This document shows, piece after piece, positions 52,615 to 61,006 of a DNA stretch of 64,000 bases (its first letter is position 1; each line of letters opens with the position of its first letter). The notes below the pieces were generated by a model, which was not told the origin of the DNA, did no database searches, and saw only the letters and a list, made by a program, of their open reading frames with translations. Source of the stretch: Sphingobacterium kitahiroshimense (lineage in GTDB: Bacteria; Bacteroidota; Bacteroidia; Sphingobacteriales; Sphingobacteriaceae); contig NZ_JAOQNK010000001.1 of assembly GCF_025961315.1 (NCBI RefSeq), positions 1,426,001-1,490,000 on the forward strand. The letters are read 5' to 3'. The position numbers and the translations under genes were made by a program.

Positions 52615-53011
52615 ATACCCCTACTTCACTTATCACTACATTACTGATTTCTCCGTCACTACATTACTGGTTACTCTGTCACTCATTACCGGTTACTCTG
52701 TCACTCATTACCGGTTACTCCGTCACTCATTACTGGTTACTCCGTCACTCATTACTTCGTCACTTGTCACTCTATATTGAATATCAATAAAATGATAGTA
52801 TTTCTTTTTGAGAAGCTCTATTTGTTACATAAACAATACCGGGGTCAAATGATCTAATTCCCTCATAACAGAGCTCCAGGCATCATTTCTAGGATTGATG
52901 TAAAATATTTTTTCCCAACATCAAGAATTTAACACGATCTACTGGTTTTTCCAAAAGAAATATTACATCTTTAAGTGTAAGAAAATTAATTTAAACCAAA
53001 TTATAGCAGCT
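52578..53011. other. Gene-free interval after the tRNA array
   Basis: The interval contains the tRNA terminator and a 22-bp tandem repeat (52633-52772), then about 240 AT-rich bases up to the next gene. Open frames here are products of the repeat and have no family likeness. No clear promoter box is seen for the gene at 53012. Confidence 0.6.
52633..52772. repeat. Degenerate 22-23-bp tandem repeat
   Basis: About five full units of the form TCACTCATTACYGGTTACTCYG, plus partial units at both ends, run head to tail. The first two units carry an extra base (TCACTACATTACTG). There are no unique spacers, so it is not a CRISPR array. It begins 23 bases after the tRNA terminator. Confidence 0.85.
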
Positions 53012-54172
53012 ATGAACCGAGTATTACTTAAGCTGGAGAGAGTCATACTATATTATGGCATTCCACATTTAAATGAAGAAGAACATGTTAAAGCCGATCA
53101 AAACCTTCTTGCTATCATCTTCCAGTTAGAACAAGAATTTGTTCTACGACATGGCAACAAAGAAATATTATTACTAACACGCAAATCATTCAGGCTGTTC
53201 TATAGACAGTTATGCAATTTGTTGGATGAGCTCTACCGTTATAAACATAAACAGGCCGATGAAACAATTCTCAAATACTACCAATTCCTGATCCATATTG
53301 AAACCAGCTATAGCAAGGATATGGACCCACAGGCATCGCTTACACAATTTCACCTTCATGTCTTAAAAACAGAAATCATGGAGCAGTTTCCTGCTCTAAA
53401 AGCTACTTTAATAGAAAAAGATGTTTCCGAATGCTTTCTAATTGAGATTCAGCACGTATTGGAAGATCAGTTCCGTGCGCCCGGACGGAACCTCAGCTAT
53501 GAACAACAATTATTCTTCATCAAACTTCTAAGGGTACTCAGACACATTGCCCACGATACGTGGGACAGGGATTATAACCATTGTTTTATTAAATTTATGA
53601 TCAGTATAAATTTCAATCACATCGGTTTTCTCAATCAATGTTTCGATTTGCTGGATAAAACATTAGAAGATATAGCCGACATAGATAAACAACGGAACTA
53701 TCTGAATGATATCCTGTTCAAATTGAAACAGGTGGCACGCTATTCTACGGTACAATTTGACAGCAAAAGTAATAGTTTATCTAAAAAACTGATCCAATAT
53801 GTCAAAAAAAAGATCAGCAGCACAGGCGAAATACCCGCATCCAGCAATTACGACAGCGATGAGAACAGGAGTATCTTTAGTAATTTAACCGCGGGAGGAC
53901 TTACCGTATACCACCACTATTTTCAAAAAGTGAAATTTTCAAAAGGGGAAACTAAAAAACTGGGGGGACAAAACTTTGTAAATCCTATTTATACAGCCAA
54001 TGGGATAAAGATGACCGAAGCACAGCACCTCAAGTTTGACAAAACCAAACTTCATCATGAGATTCGTATTCTGAAAAATAAACTGATGGCTATTATCGAT
54101 CAGCTCAATAAGGATCTGGATGATTCGGCAACATCATCTAAAAACAAGCCTAACACAGCTAGCAACCATTGA
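53012..54172 (+). CDS. Hypothetical helical protein, 386 residues
   Basis: I do not recognise this protein. It has no signal peptide or transmembrane helix. It is predicted to be almost entirely helical, with many Leu, Ile, Lys and His residues (for example FIKLLRVLRHIAHDTWDRDY). A less helical insert follows (SSTGEIPASSNYDSDENRS), then a segment resembling FSNLTAGGLTVYHHYFQKVKF. It ends in a Ser/Asn/Lys-rich tail. A weak 9-bp hairpin follows the stop. It lies between the tRNA array and the dinB-dnaE operon and is not visibly linked to either. Confidence 0.7.
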   Translation: MNRVLLKLERVILYYGIPHLNEEEHVKADQNLLAIIFQLEQEFVLRHGNKEILLLTRKSFRLFYRQLCNLLDELYRYKHKQADETILKYYQFLIHIETSYSKDMDPQASLTQFHLHVLKTEIMEQFPALKATLIEKDVSECFLIEIQHVLEDQFRAPGRNLSYEQQLFFIKLLRVLRHIAHDTWDRDYNHCFIKFMISINFNHIGFLNQCFDLLDKTLEDIADIDKQRNYLNDILFKLKQVARYSTVQFDSKSNSLSKKLIQYVKKKISSTGEIPASSNYDSDENRSIFSNLTAGGLTVYHHYFQKVKFSKGETKKLGGQNFVNPIYTANGIKMTEAQHLKFDKTKLHHEIRILKNKLMAIIDQLNKDLDDSATSSKNKPNTASNH

Positions 54173-54175
54173 TTG

Positions 54176-54206
54176 GCCTACCCTCAAAAAAGGGTAGGCT
54201 AAAATA
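54176..54206 (+). terminator. Possible weak terminator
   Basis: A 9-bp stem (54176-54184 with 54191-54199) with loop CAAAAA is followed by TAAAATAAAC rather than a T run. Confidence 0.45.
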
Positions 54207-54376
54207 AACTGCAGATCGCCCTATCTCCTTCCAAAACAGGGACGCTAAATGAATCAAAACCACTTCGGTTCACACTCGTTTATCTGATTTACTCCCCTGG
54301 GCTTACCTTTTATATCCTCATATCGCATATCACTGACTGATTTACTCACAACTTTAATTGTCACAGCGCAACTTGG

Positions 54377-57300
54377 TTACTCCTTCACTGTTTTCATCCT
54401 GGGCAGCCCAATCTCATGTTCTTGTGGGTAAGGAGCTCTAAAAGTCATGCTGACATCTTCTCTCATACGTTCCTGCACTTCATACTTCTTTTCCTCATCA
54501 TGTGAGTAACGTGGATCAGGAATAAAAGGCATCTTTGCCATCTTCGTTATGGTTATGGTCGGAAAATGGAAGTCCACTTCTACCGTTCCTAAGAGTAAAT
54601 AGCATCCGCCCCCTTGAAAAGGATACCGTTCCAGACAGTCCGGAAAATGAGCCGTATCAAAATAATCACCATTGTTGTCCACCCAGGTTCCGAAATACAT
54701 GATTCCCCTTTTTGTAGGTACATGCTTCCGTGAGATCAGATAAGCAAGCATTTTGACCTCCTTTTTATGATGTTGGATTAGATCTTTAGCCATCACTGTT
54801 CCCCTATACTTTGTCTGCAGCAGATCGAAGGGTGTACATGAGACCGGAAAACTTAAGATTTCTATCTCGTCAAAAGCATCCTCAAAGATGTTGCGTTTCA
54901 ATTCCGGAAATTTAAAATGCTTGACAGGCTCCTCAAATAGGGTTTCAGCGCGACGTCCAGGTTTAAAATCACCGAGCAGCACCCTAGATTTTAACAATAG
55001 CTCATTTTTGGGCACACCGCTGAACCGAAAAGCTCCAATAAAGATCAAAATCTGCAAGGTTTCAATACCGATCGGAATACGTTTAATAAAATCTTCCAAA
55101 GAGCGATACTCCCCATTTCTGATCCTTTCTTCAGGAATCAACCGGCCAAGTTTCGCTTCCACTTTCTCCAGATGCATAAATCCCAGATAAATCTCATCAC
55201 CATAGATGGTAGTCTGCTGCTCACTCCTGTTCACGCATGGATTCAGGATCTTGGCGCCAGACATCCGGGCCTCATGGATGTACACTTCCGTTCTGTAGAA
55301 ACCGCCCATATTATTGATGACAGATACCATAAATTCAAGAGGATAATAGAGTTTGAGGTATAAGCTCTGGTAACTCTCCACGGCATAAGAAGCAGAATGC
55401 GCCTTACAGAATGAATATCCAGCAAAAGATTCAATCTGCCGGTAGATTTCTGTACTCAGTTCTTCCGGATGCCCCTGTTGCCTGCAAGATTCAAAAAAAT
55501 CATCCTTTACTTTTTGAAGCGCCTTACGCGATCTGCCTTTTCCACTCATGGCCCTACGCAATATATCACCATCAGCAGCAGAAACCCCGCCATAATGGAG
55601 TGCAATTTTAATCACATCTTCCTGATAAACCATAATACCATAGGTGTCACCGAGCTGTTCTTCAAATATCGGATGAAAATATTCAAACTGATCTGGATTA
55701 TTATGCCTAAAAATATATTCCCGCATCATACCACTTTGCGCTACACCGGGACGTATAATCGATGATGCCGCCACCAGCACCTTATAATTATCACATTTCA
55801 ATCTTCGCAGCAGACCGCGCATCGCAGGACTTTCAATATAAAAACATCCGATCGTTTTCCCCCGGCTTAAAAATTCATTACATAGAGCTTCATCCTTGGA
55901 AAGCGTCGTATCCCTAATGTTTACTTTAATTCCCCGTTTTTCTTCCAATAGTTTCACCGTATCATTGATAGTCCCGAGTCCACGTTGCGACAGAATATCA
56001 AATTTATCAAAACCGATATCCTCCGCAACATGCATATCCCACTGCACGATCGGAAAACCTTTGGGAGGCATTTCAAGAACCGTAAAATTGGTAAGCGGTT
56101 CCTCAGAGATAATAATCCCACAGGCATGCATGCTGCGCTGATTGGGAAACTTTTCCAATAACTTTCCATACTCCTGCACTTTCTGGACCACCTGATCTTT
56201 AAAAATTTTTTCCGGATTTTTGGTCAGTTCATCGAGCTCCTCTTTCGGTAAACCAAATACCTTACCCATCTCACGAATAATGGAACGGTACTTAAATTCG
56301 ACATTCGTACCACAAAAAGCAACATGGTTTTTTCCATAACGGTCAAAGATATATTTCAATATCATATCCCGCTCCTGCCAGCTCCAGTCAATATCAAAAT
56401 CGGGCGGACTTTTTCGGTTTAAATTTAGAAATCGCTCGAAGTAAAGATCCAGTTCCAAAGGACAGATATCCGTTATGCCCAAGCAATATGCAACTATGCT
56501 GTTGGCTCCGCTTCCCCTACCCACATGCATAAAACCCATGTTGTTGCTATAGCGGATGATATCCCAAGTAATGAGAAAATAACCGCTGAAATTTAATTCA
56601 TCGATCACCTGAAGTTCCTTTTCAACACGCTGTTTCGCTATTGCATGATCCTTGCCATAGCGTCTTTCCAGTCCTGTATAAGCCAGTGCTGTTAATTTAT
56701 TGATATCGTGCTCCTTTGATCCTTTGTAGTGTCTTTTATTTCTCCGTGTGGTAAACGCAAATTCGAACTGGCATACCGAAAGTATATTTTTGGTATTCGC
56801 AATGATTTGCGGATAATGCTGATAAGCCTCCAATAGCGATTGTTCCGACCTCAAGTACTCCCATTTACTGCAAATTTCACTTTTCGGCAATTTCGACAGC
56901 AGCATATTGTTGTCAATTGCTCGCAGTATCCGGTGTAGATTAAATTCCTTTTTCGTTGTGAAAGTCACAGGTTGCAGGATCACCATCTTTGCAATCAGCG
57001 CCTGATACTCTTTACGGAATAAGCTATTCAGTTCTTCCTCCCGGATGCCGATATATTCATTTTCATGAAGTTGCGCAGGAATATTGCTTAAGGGATAGAT
57101 CACAAAACAGTTTGGAAAATCAGGCTGTGCCGGCAGGTCAATCCCATCGCAATTATAGGAAGTCAAAACCCGGTTCACCTCTCCGATACCCTGAAACTCT
57201 TTTGCAATGGTAATATAAAGCAGCTCACTTCCTCTGCGAACTTCAATACCAGCAATCGGTTTGATGTTCTTTTCTTCACATTTCTTTTTGAATTCATAGA

Positions 57301-57430
57301 TGCCCGAAATGGTATTGATATCCGTCAGCACAAGCTCCTTTAACCCCAAGACGGCGGCCTGCTCCACGAGCTCCTCTATGGAAAGTGTTCCATAACGAAG
57401 ACTGTGAAAAGAGTGGCAGTTAAGAAACAT
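54377..57430 (-). CDS. DNA polymerase III alpha-like protein (DnaE, mutagenesis-cassette type)
   Basis: A 1017-residue C-family polymerase, shorter than replicative DnaE (about 1160). The N-terminal PHP domain (LNCHSFHSLRYGTLSIEELV) lacks the first metal-binding His. The catalytic core has GRGSGANSIVAYCLGI, PPDFDIDWSWQERD (the Asp pair, near residue 343) and FDKFDILSQRGLGTI. The order in this operon (regulator divergent, then dinB, then dnaE 7 bases later) matches Bacteroidota damage-tolerance cassettes, in which this polymerase extends past lesions. It is therefore more likely the error-prone second DnaE than the replicative one (inference). Confidence 0.87.
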   Translation of the reverse strand: MFLNCHSFHSLRYGTLSIEELVEQAAVLGLKELVLTDINTISGIYEFKKKCEEKNIKPIAGIEVRRGSELLYITIAKEFQGIGEVNRVLTSYNCDGIDLPAQPDFPNCFVIYPLSNIPAQLHENEYIGIREEELNSLFRKEYQALIAKMVILQPVTFTTKKEFNLHRILRAIDNNMLLSKLPKSEICSKWEYLRSEQSLLEAYQHYPQIIANTKNILSVCQFEFAFTTRRNKRHYKGSKEHDINKLTALAYTGLERRYGKDHAIAKQRVEKELQVIDELNFSGYFLITWDIIRYSNNMGFMHVGRGSGANSIVAYCLGITDICPLELDLYFERFLNLNRKSPPDFDIDWSWQERDMILKYIFDRYGKNHVAFCGTNVEFKYRSIIREMGKVFGLPKEELDELTKNPEKIFKDQVVQKVQEYGKLLEKFPNQRSMHACGIIISEEPLTNFTVLEMPPKGFPIVQWDMHVAEDIGFDKFDILSQRGLGTINDTVKLLEEKRGIKVNIRDTTLSKDEALCNEFLSRGKTIGCFYIESPAMRGLLRRLKCDNYKVLVAASSIIRPGVAQSGMMREYIFRHNNPDQFEYFHPIFEEQLGDTYGIMVYQEDVIKIALHYGGVSAADGDILRRAMSGKGRSRKALQKVKDDFFESCRQQGHPEELSTEIYRQIESFAGYSFCKAHSASYAVESYQSLYLKLYYPLEFMVSVINNMGGFYRTEVYIHEARMSGAKILNPCVNRSEQQTTIYGDEIYLGFMHLEKVEAKLGRLIPEERIRNGEYRSLEDFIKRIPIGIETLQILIFIGAFRFSGVPKNELLLKSRVLLGDFKPGRRAETLFEEPVKHFKFPELKRNIFEDAFDEIEILSFPVSCTPFDLLQTKYRGTVMAKDLIQHHKKEVKMLAYLISRKHVPTKRGIMYFGTWVDNNGDYFDTAHFPDCLERYPFQGGGCYLLLGTVEVDFHFPTITITKMAKMPFIPDPRYSHDEEKKYEVQERMREDVSMTFRAPYPQEHEIGLPRMKTVKE

Positions 57431-57437
57431 AAGACAA

Positions 57438-58586
57438 TTAAGTTGAAAAATTAAAACCTACTGCCCTCCCCACCGCATCACTGCCATAGCGCATTTTGAT
57501 GGCATCCATTGCCTGATACAGATTGATAAGCTGTGTATTGTCTTCAAACAAATTCATTTGGTAACTTCCGTGCACCAGATCAGTAAACCGAAGTCCCACC
57601 AATCGAAGACGCATCCGTCTGGTATAAATTTTATCAAAAAGTTCTAAAGCGATCCTTGTCAGTGTATGATCTGCAGAGGTATAAGTGACACGGCATTGTT
57701 TCGTTTCCGTATCAAAATTAGAGTACCTGATCTTGACTACTACGGTGGAAGTCAACCATTTTTCACAGCGCAGCTGGTAAGCCAGCTGTTCGGCCATACC
57801 CGAGATGAGGCTTTTCACGACACGAATATCCGTGGTGTCGCTATTAAAAGTTCTTTCCTTGGAAATCGATTTTCTTTCCGAATAGGGCATAACAGGAGTT
57901 TCATCAATCCCATTTGCCTTTTTCCATAAATCGACCCCATTTTTCCCGATCATCTGCTGCAGCACCTCAACAGGAATTTCGGACAATGTACCTATTGTAC
58001 GGATCCCAACTCGTGATAAGAGCTGGAAAGTAGCATTCCCCACCATCGGCATCTTTCTAATGGATAATGGATTAAGAAAAGAATGAACACCCACTGAAGG
58101 TATTTCACGATGACCATGAGGTTTGGATTCGCCTGTGCCGATTTTACTGACCGTTTTATTAATAGATAAAGCATAGCTGATAGGCAAACCTGTTTCCTTT
58201 TCAATTTTGGCTCCCAGTTCATTGGTCCACTTATAAGCCCCGAAAAATTTATCCATCCCGGTCAGGTCAAGATAAAACTCATCGATAGAAGCCTTCTCCA
58301 TTACTGGAGCACTTTCTTCAATCACTTCTGTCACCGTATGGGACATCTTGGAATATAATTCCATATCCCCTTTTACTACCCTGGCCTGAGGACAGAGCCG
58401 TAATGCCATCTTCATCGGCATCGCAGACCGCACACCAAAAGTTCTTGCTTCATAACTACAGGAAGAAACCACTCCCCGATCCCCTCCACCAATAATCAAT
58501 GGAATATCGTTGAGTTGCGAATTTACCAGCCGCTCACAGGATACAAAAAAGGTATCCAAATCCATATGTACAATCGCTCTATTCAT
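57438..58586 (-). CDS. dinB: Y-family DNA polymerase (DinB/UmuC type)
   Basis: A 382-residue translesion polymerase. Catalytic carboxylates are in IVHMDLDTFFVSCERL (Asp8, Asp10) and EKASIDEFYLDLTG. A HhH thumb segment (LLSRVGIRTIGTLSEIP) and the little-finger domain (RLRLVGLRFTDLV) follow. It is transcribed with the DnaE-like gene 7 bases downstream. Upstream is a divergent promoter with a palindrome at 58590-58604, which ends 3 bases before the ATG. That position would let a bound repressor block transcription. The start at 58586 is natural. Confidence 0.93.
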   Translation of the reverse strand: MNRAIVHMDLDTFFVSCERLVNSQLNDIPLIIGGGDRGVVSSCSYEARTFGVRSAMPMKMALRLCPQARVVKGDMELYSKMSHTVTEVIEESAPVMEKASIDEFYLDLTGMDKFFGAYKWTNELGAKIEKETGLPISYALSINKTVSKIGTGESKPHGHREIPSVGVHSFLNPLSIRKMPMVGNATFQLLSRVGIRTIGTLSEIPVEVLQQMIGKNGVDLWKKANGIDETPVMPYSERKSISKERTFNSDTTDIRVVKSLISGMAEQLAYQLRCEKWLTSTVVVKIRYSNFDTETKQCRVTYTSADHTLTRIALELFDKIYTRRMRLRLVGLRFTDLVHGSYQMNLFEDNTQLINLYQAMDAIKMRYGSDAVGRAVGFNFST

Positions 58587-58589
58587 TTC

Positions 58590-58604
58590 ACTAAATTATT
58601 TAGT
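58590..58604. promoter_or_regulatory. Palindromic operator candidate, ACTAA-N5-TTAGT, at dinB
   Basis: ACTAAAT-T-ATTTAGT is a perfect 7-bp inverted repeat around one base, between the divergent dinB and regulator genes. The outer ACTAA/TTAGT bases match the element at 23439-23453. It lies at the dinB transcription-start region. Confidence 0.55.
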
Positions 58605-58634
58605 AAAAATGCTAATATTTTTCACATTTATCCT

Positions 58635-58659
58635 TACATTTGATGTGATTAATATTCAC
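58635..58659 (+). promoter_or_regulatory. Promoter and leader of the HTH regulator gene
   Basis: TACATTTG (58635-58642) is an exact -7 box. It is followed at 58645-58659 by GTGATTAATATTCAC, a 15-base near-palindrome (one mismatched pair) that ends 3 bases before the ATG and could be an autoregulatory site. Confidence 0.5.
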
Positions 58660-58662
58660 AAA

Positions 58663-58902
58663 ATGTCAACACTATCGATTTTGTCTGATAATATCAGGTA
58701 CCTCAGGATGCAGATACCCGGACTTACACAAGGAAAAATTGCTGCTGAACTAGCTGTTACAAGAGATTCTTATGCGAAATACGAAATCGGGAAAACGGCT
58801 CCACCACTAGATGTGCTCTTAGCGCTATCGCGCTACTTTCAGGTCAGCACCGATCAATTACTCACTGTTGATCTCAGGAAATATAAACTACAAGAAATAT
58901 AG
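58663..58902 (+). CDS. HTH-only regulator resembling the N-terminus of LexA-like XRE/S24 proteins
   Basis: A 79-residue protein: MSTLSILSDNIRYLRMQIPG then the XRE helix-turn-helix (LTQGKIAAELAVTRDSYAKY, KTAPPLDVLLALSRYFQVSTDQLL) and VDLRKYKLQEI followed by the stop. In related Bacteroidota regulators divergent from dinB, as I recall them, this linker leads directly into an S24 autocleavage domain of about 170 residues. Here only 67 bases separate the stop from the convergent DUF2938 gene, so that domain is absent. The frame is open upstream to 58510, but the promoter at 58635-58642 fixes the start at 58663. Confidence 0.8.
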   Translation: MSTLSILSDNIRYLRMQIPGLTQGKIAAELAVTRDSYAKYEIGKTAPPLDVLLALSRYFQVSTDQLLTVDLRKYKLQEI

Positions 58903-58969
58903 CGCTTAGCGACTCGGTTATTCACGCTCCGTACAGATAATAAAAACTTACGATTATAATAATATTTGG

Positions 58970-59471
58970 TTATAAAATGAGCTTATTCAAGAGTAATGCG
59001 GTTATATATAATCCAAAACCATATATAGCATGTGCCTGTAGGCTTCTTAATCGCGCCGTGACAGGCTTAAAAGTTTTAGATGCGGCGATGCCAAAACCAA
59101 ACGCAGGCTGCATCATAAACCAAGGAGCAGCAGTAGTCGCAACTCCGACAATTATACAAACTAAAAATGTTGGTTGGTACAACCAGTCCAGCCCGCAGAT
59201 CAATAAAAGTAAAAGCGCAAATGAAATACCGATGAGGTAATGTGCCATCCAGCCCAAAGCCCTTTCACCAGTGATTTTTTCAGCATGCACAATGTTTTTA
59301 TGAGCGAAGACACCCTGTTTAAAATGACCTATCCAACGCCCTACAAGAGCATAATCCAAAGAGGGAATTTTAAAAAGCAGTTTTGATAAATAAAGCATAC
59401 AAATCCATAAAAAACGTGACACCAACGCCGATAAATATGGAATAACTGATGTATTGTGATAGGATGTTCAT
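58970..59471 (-). pseudogene. DUF2938 membrane protein gene with a single-base frameshift
   Basis: A small membrane protein (166 residues if repaired) of unknown function. The 5' part begins at the ATG at 59471 and reads MNILSQYISYSIFIGVGV then TFFMDLYALF, but this frame stops after about 33 codons. The 3' part, in another frame, continues KLLFKIPSLDYALVGRWIGH and ends ALLLNKLIL. Removing one T in the run at about 59388-59394 joins them as MDLYALLSKLLFKIPSLDY, the expected DUF2938 start. Four hydrophobic segments follow. Without the repair, translation could begin only at a TTG at 59425. Confidence 0.75.
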
Positions 59472-59859
59472 GCGCTTGTTATTTTATAAAATTAATTTCT
59501 CTTTACTGATTGGCTGTATCCACTTTTGAGGTTATGATTTTCCTGTGCCATCATTCTAACATTTTAATGATTCAAAGTTAGCATGCTTCAACCGATAATA
59601 ACTGACACATATCCTTGGGAAAACTGCACAAATCAAAGGAATCGCAACAGAGAACAGCAATAAACATTAACTTTATCAGGTTTAGATTATCATACTATGA
59701 ATAGGGTCCTGTATTAAATTATATCCCATTCAAGTATATTGCCTCTTATCAGGATATTACCCCTCAAGCCTTAAGCGGCATATATAAGTACATTTTTTAA
59801 CCTGAGTTCAGCGTTTACTGTAAAAAATACCAGAATTTTGTTCACTAATATATACAAGC
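59472..59859. other. Gene-free 388-base interval
   Basis: AT-rich. On the minus strand TAACTTTG (59573-59580) could be a -7 box for the DUF2938 gene, giving a leader of about 95 bases that contains a 20-codon frame starting MMAQENHNLKSGY. No other gene, repeat or structure is visible. Confidence 0.5.
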
Positions 59860-60282
59860 ATGATTAGAAAAATTAACATAACAGATTATCCCACTCTGAT
59901 AAAAATATGGGAGAGTGCAGTATCAAATACACACGATTTTCTTAAAGAAGAAGATTTCAATTATTATAAAGAACATATCCCAAATTATTTTGAACATGTT
60001 AAACTATTTGGATATGATGACAATGGGACTTTAATTGGATTTATGGGGATTTCTGGTGAAAATCTTGAAATGCTATTTATTCACCATAATGCTCGCGGCA
60101 AGGGAATCGGAAAAAAGCTGGTGACCCACGGTATAGATCATTTCAAGATCTCCAAAGTGGATGTTAATGAACAAAATTTACAAGCCGTTGGATTTTATAC
60201 GCATATCGGATTTCAGATACTGAACAGATCCGAAATTGATGGACAAGGCAAAGCATATCCGATTTTACATATGGGATTATAA
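59860..60282 (+). CDS. GNAT-family N-acetyltransferase
   Basis: A 140-residue acetyl-CoA-dependent acetyltransferase: LIKIWESAVSNTHDFL at the start, the acetyl-CoA loop HHNARGKGIGKKLVTHGI, and DVNEQNLQAVGFYTHIGF near the end. It resembles the YjaB-like branch. The last gene of the window (63562) has a similar start (DIWLEASIKAHHFI), so the two may be paralogues. The substrate is unknown. Confidence 0.88.
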   Translation: MIRKINITDYPTLIKIWESAVSNTHDFLKEEDFNYYKEHIPNYFEHVKLFGYDDNGTLIGFMGISGENLEMLFIHHNARGKGIGKKLVTHGIDHFKISKVDVNEQNLQAVGFYTHIGFQILNRSEIDGQGKAYPILHMGL

Positions 60283-60360
60283 TCTTGCTTTTAACCCAAA
60301 CGCCTCATTATTTTAGCGTAGTTTAGCTTGCCATAACAAAATGAAAAAGACCATGCGGAT

Positions 60361-60933
60361 ATGACCGAAGAAATACAACTCAAAAAAATAGATGAACTGA
60401 TTCAAAATTTAGATTCTGAAACCTTATCCGCTTTAGAAAATATTCGAGAATTAAAAAGATATAAAAAAGGGGAATTTCTCTTACATCAAGATAAACTATG
60501 TCGGTATAGTTTCTGGATTGAACAGGGAATCCTACGAAAATTCTATTGGAATGATACGAAGGAAATTACAACCGAGCTTATTTTTGAACATGATATTGCG
60601 GTTTCATTTGATAGCTATGTACTTCAAAAACCCAGTAAAGAATTTATTCAAGCCGTCACAGATGTAACGGTTTACCAGACCGAGGCGCAATCATTTCAGA
60701 TGCTTAAAGCAAAGTTCCCAAAACTGGTTGAACTTGATCTGATGATGACAGAATATTATGCGATGTGGCTCGAAAAAAGGTTATTTGAATTTCGAACACG
60801 CAATGCAACTGAGAGATACTTACAGTTACTCCGGCAACAGCCTCACATTATTCTTGAAGTTCCACTTACCTATATTGCTTCTTATTTAGGCATATCCATG
60901 GAAACACTGAGCAGAATCAGATCCAAAATTTGA
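60361..60933 (+). CDS. Crp/Fnr-family transcriptional regulator
   Basis: A 190-residue protein with an N-terminal cyclic-nucleotide-binding-like domain (ELKRYKKGEFLLHQDKLCRY, IEQGILRKFYWNDTKEITTE) and a C-terminal helix-turn-helix (LTYIASYLGISMETLSRIRS). The Arg and Glu needed to hold cAMP are not evident, so the ligand is unknown; there is no Fnr cysteine cluster. It lies 73 bases upstream of the DUF418 gene on the same strand and may regulate it. Such Crp-like proteins are common next to accessory genes in this phylum. Confidence 0.88.
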   Translation: MTEEIQLKKIDELIQNLDSETLSALENIRELKRYKKGEFLLHQDKLCRYSFWIEQGILRKFYWNDTKEITTELIFEHDIAVSFDSYVLQKPSKEFIQAVTDVTVYQTEAQSFQMLKAKFPKLVELDLMMTEYYAMWLEKRLFEFRTRNATERYLQLLRQQPHIILEVPLTYIASYLGISMETLSRIRSKI

Positions 60934-61006
60934 TTATTTGACCTAAATCAAATGGAATGCAGATTCAATCTTAGAAATTTGAATTTTCATTTAAACATTC
61001 AATATT

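Noticed and set aside
52633..52772. CRISPR array
   Set aside because: The units are head-to-tail without unique spacers and no cas gene is present.
52496..52790. Small proteins encoded over the tRNA array and tandem repeat
   Set aside because: The frames cross tRNA genes or repeat units, and their composition reflects the repeat.
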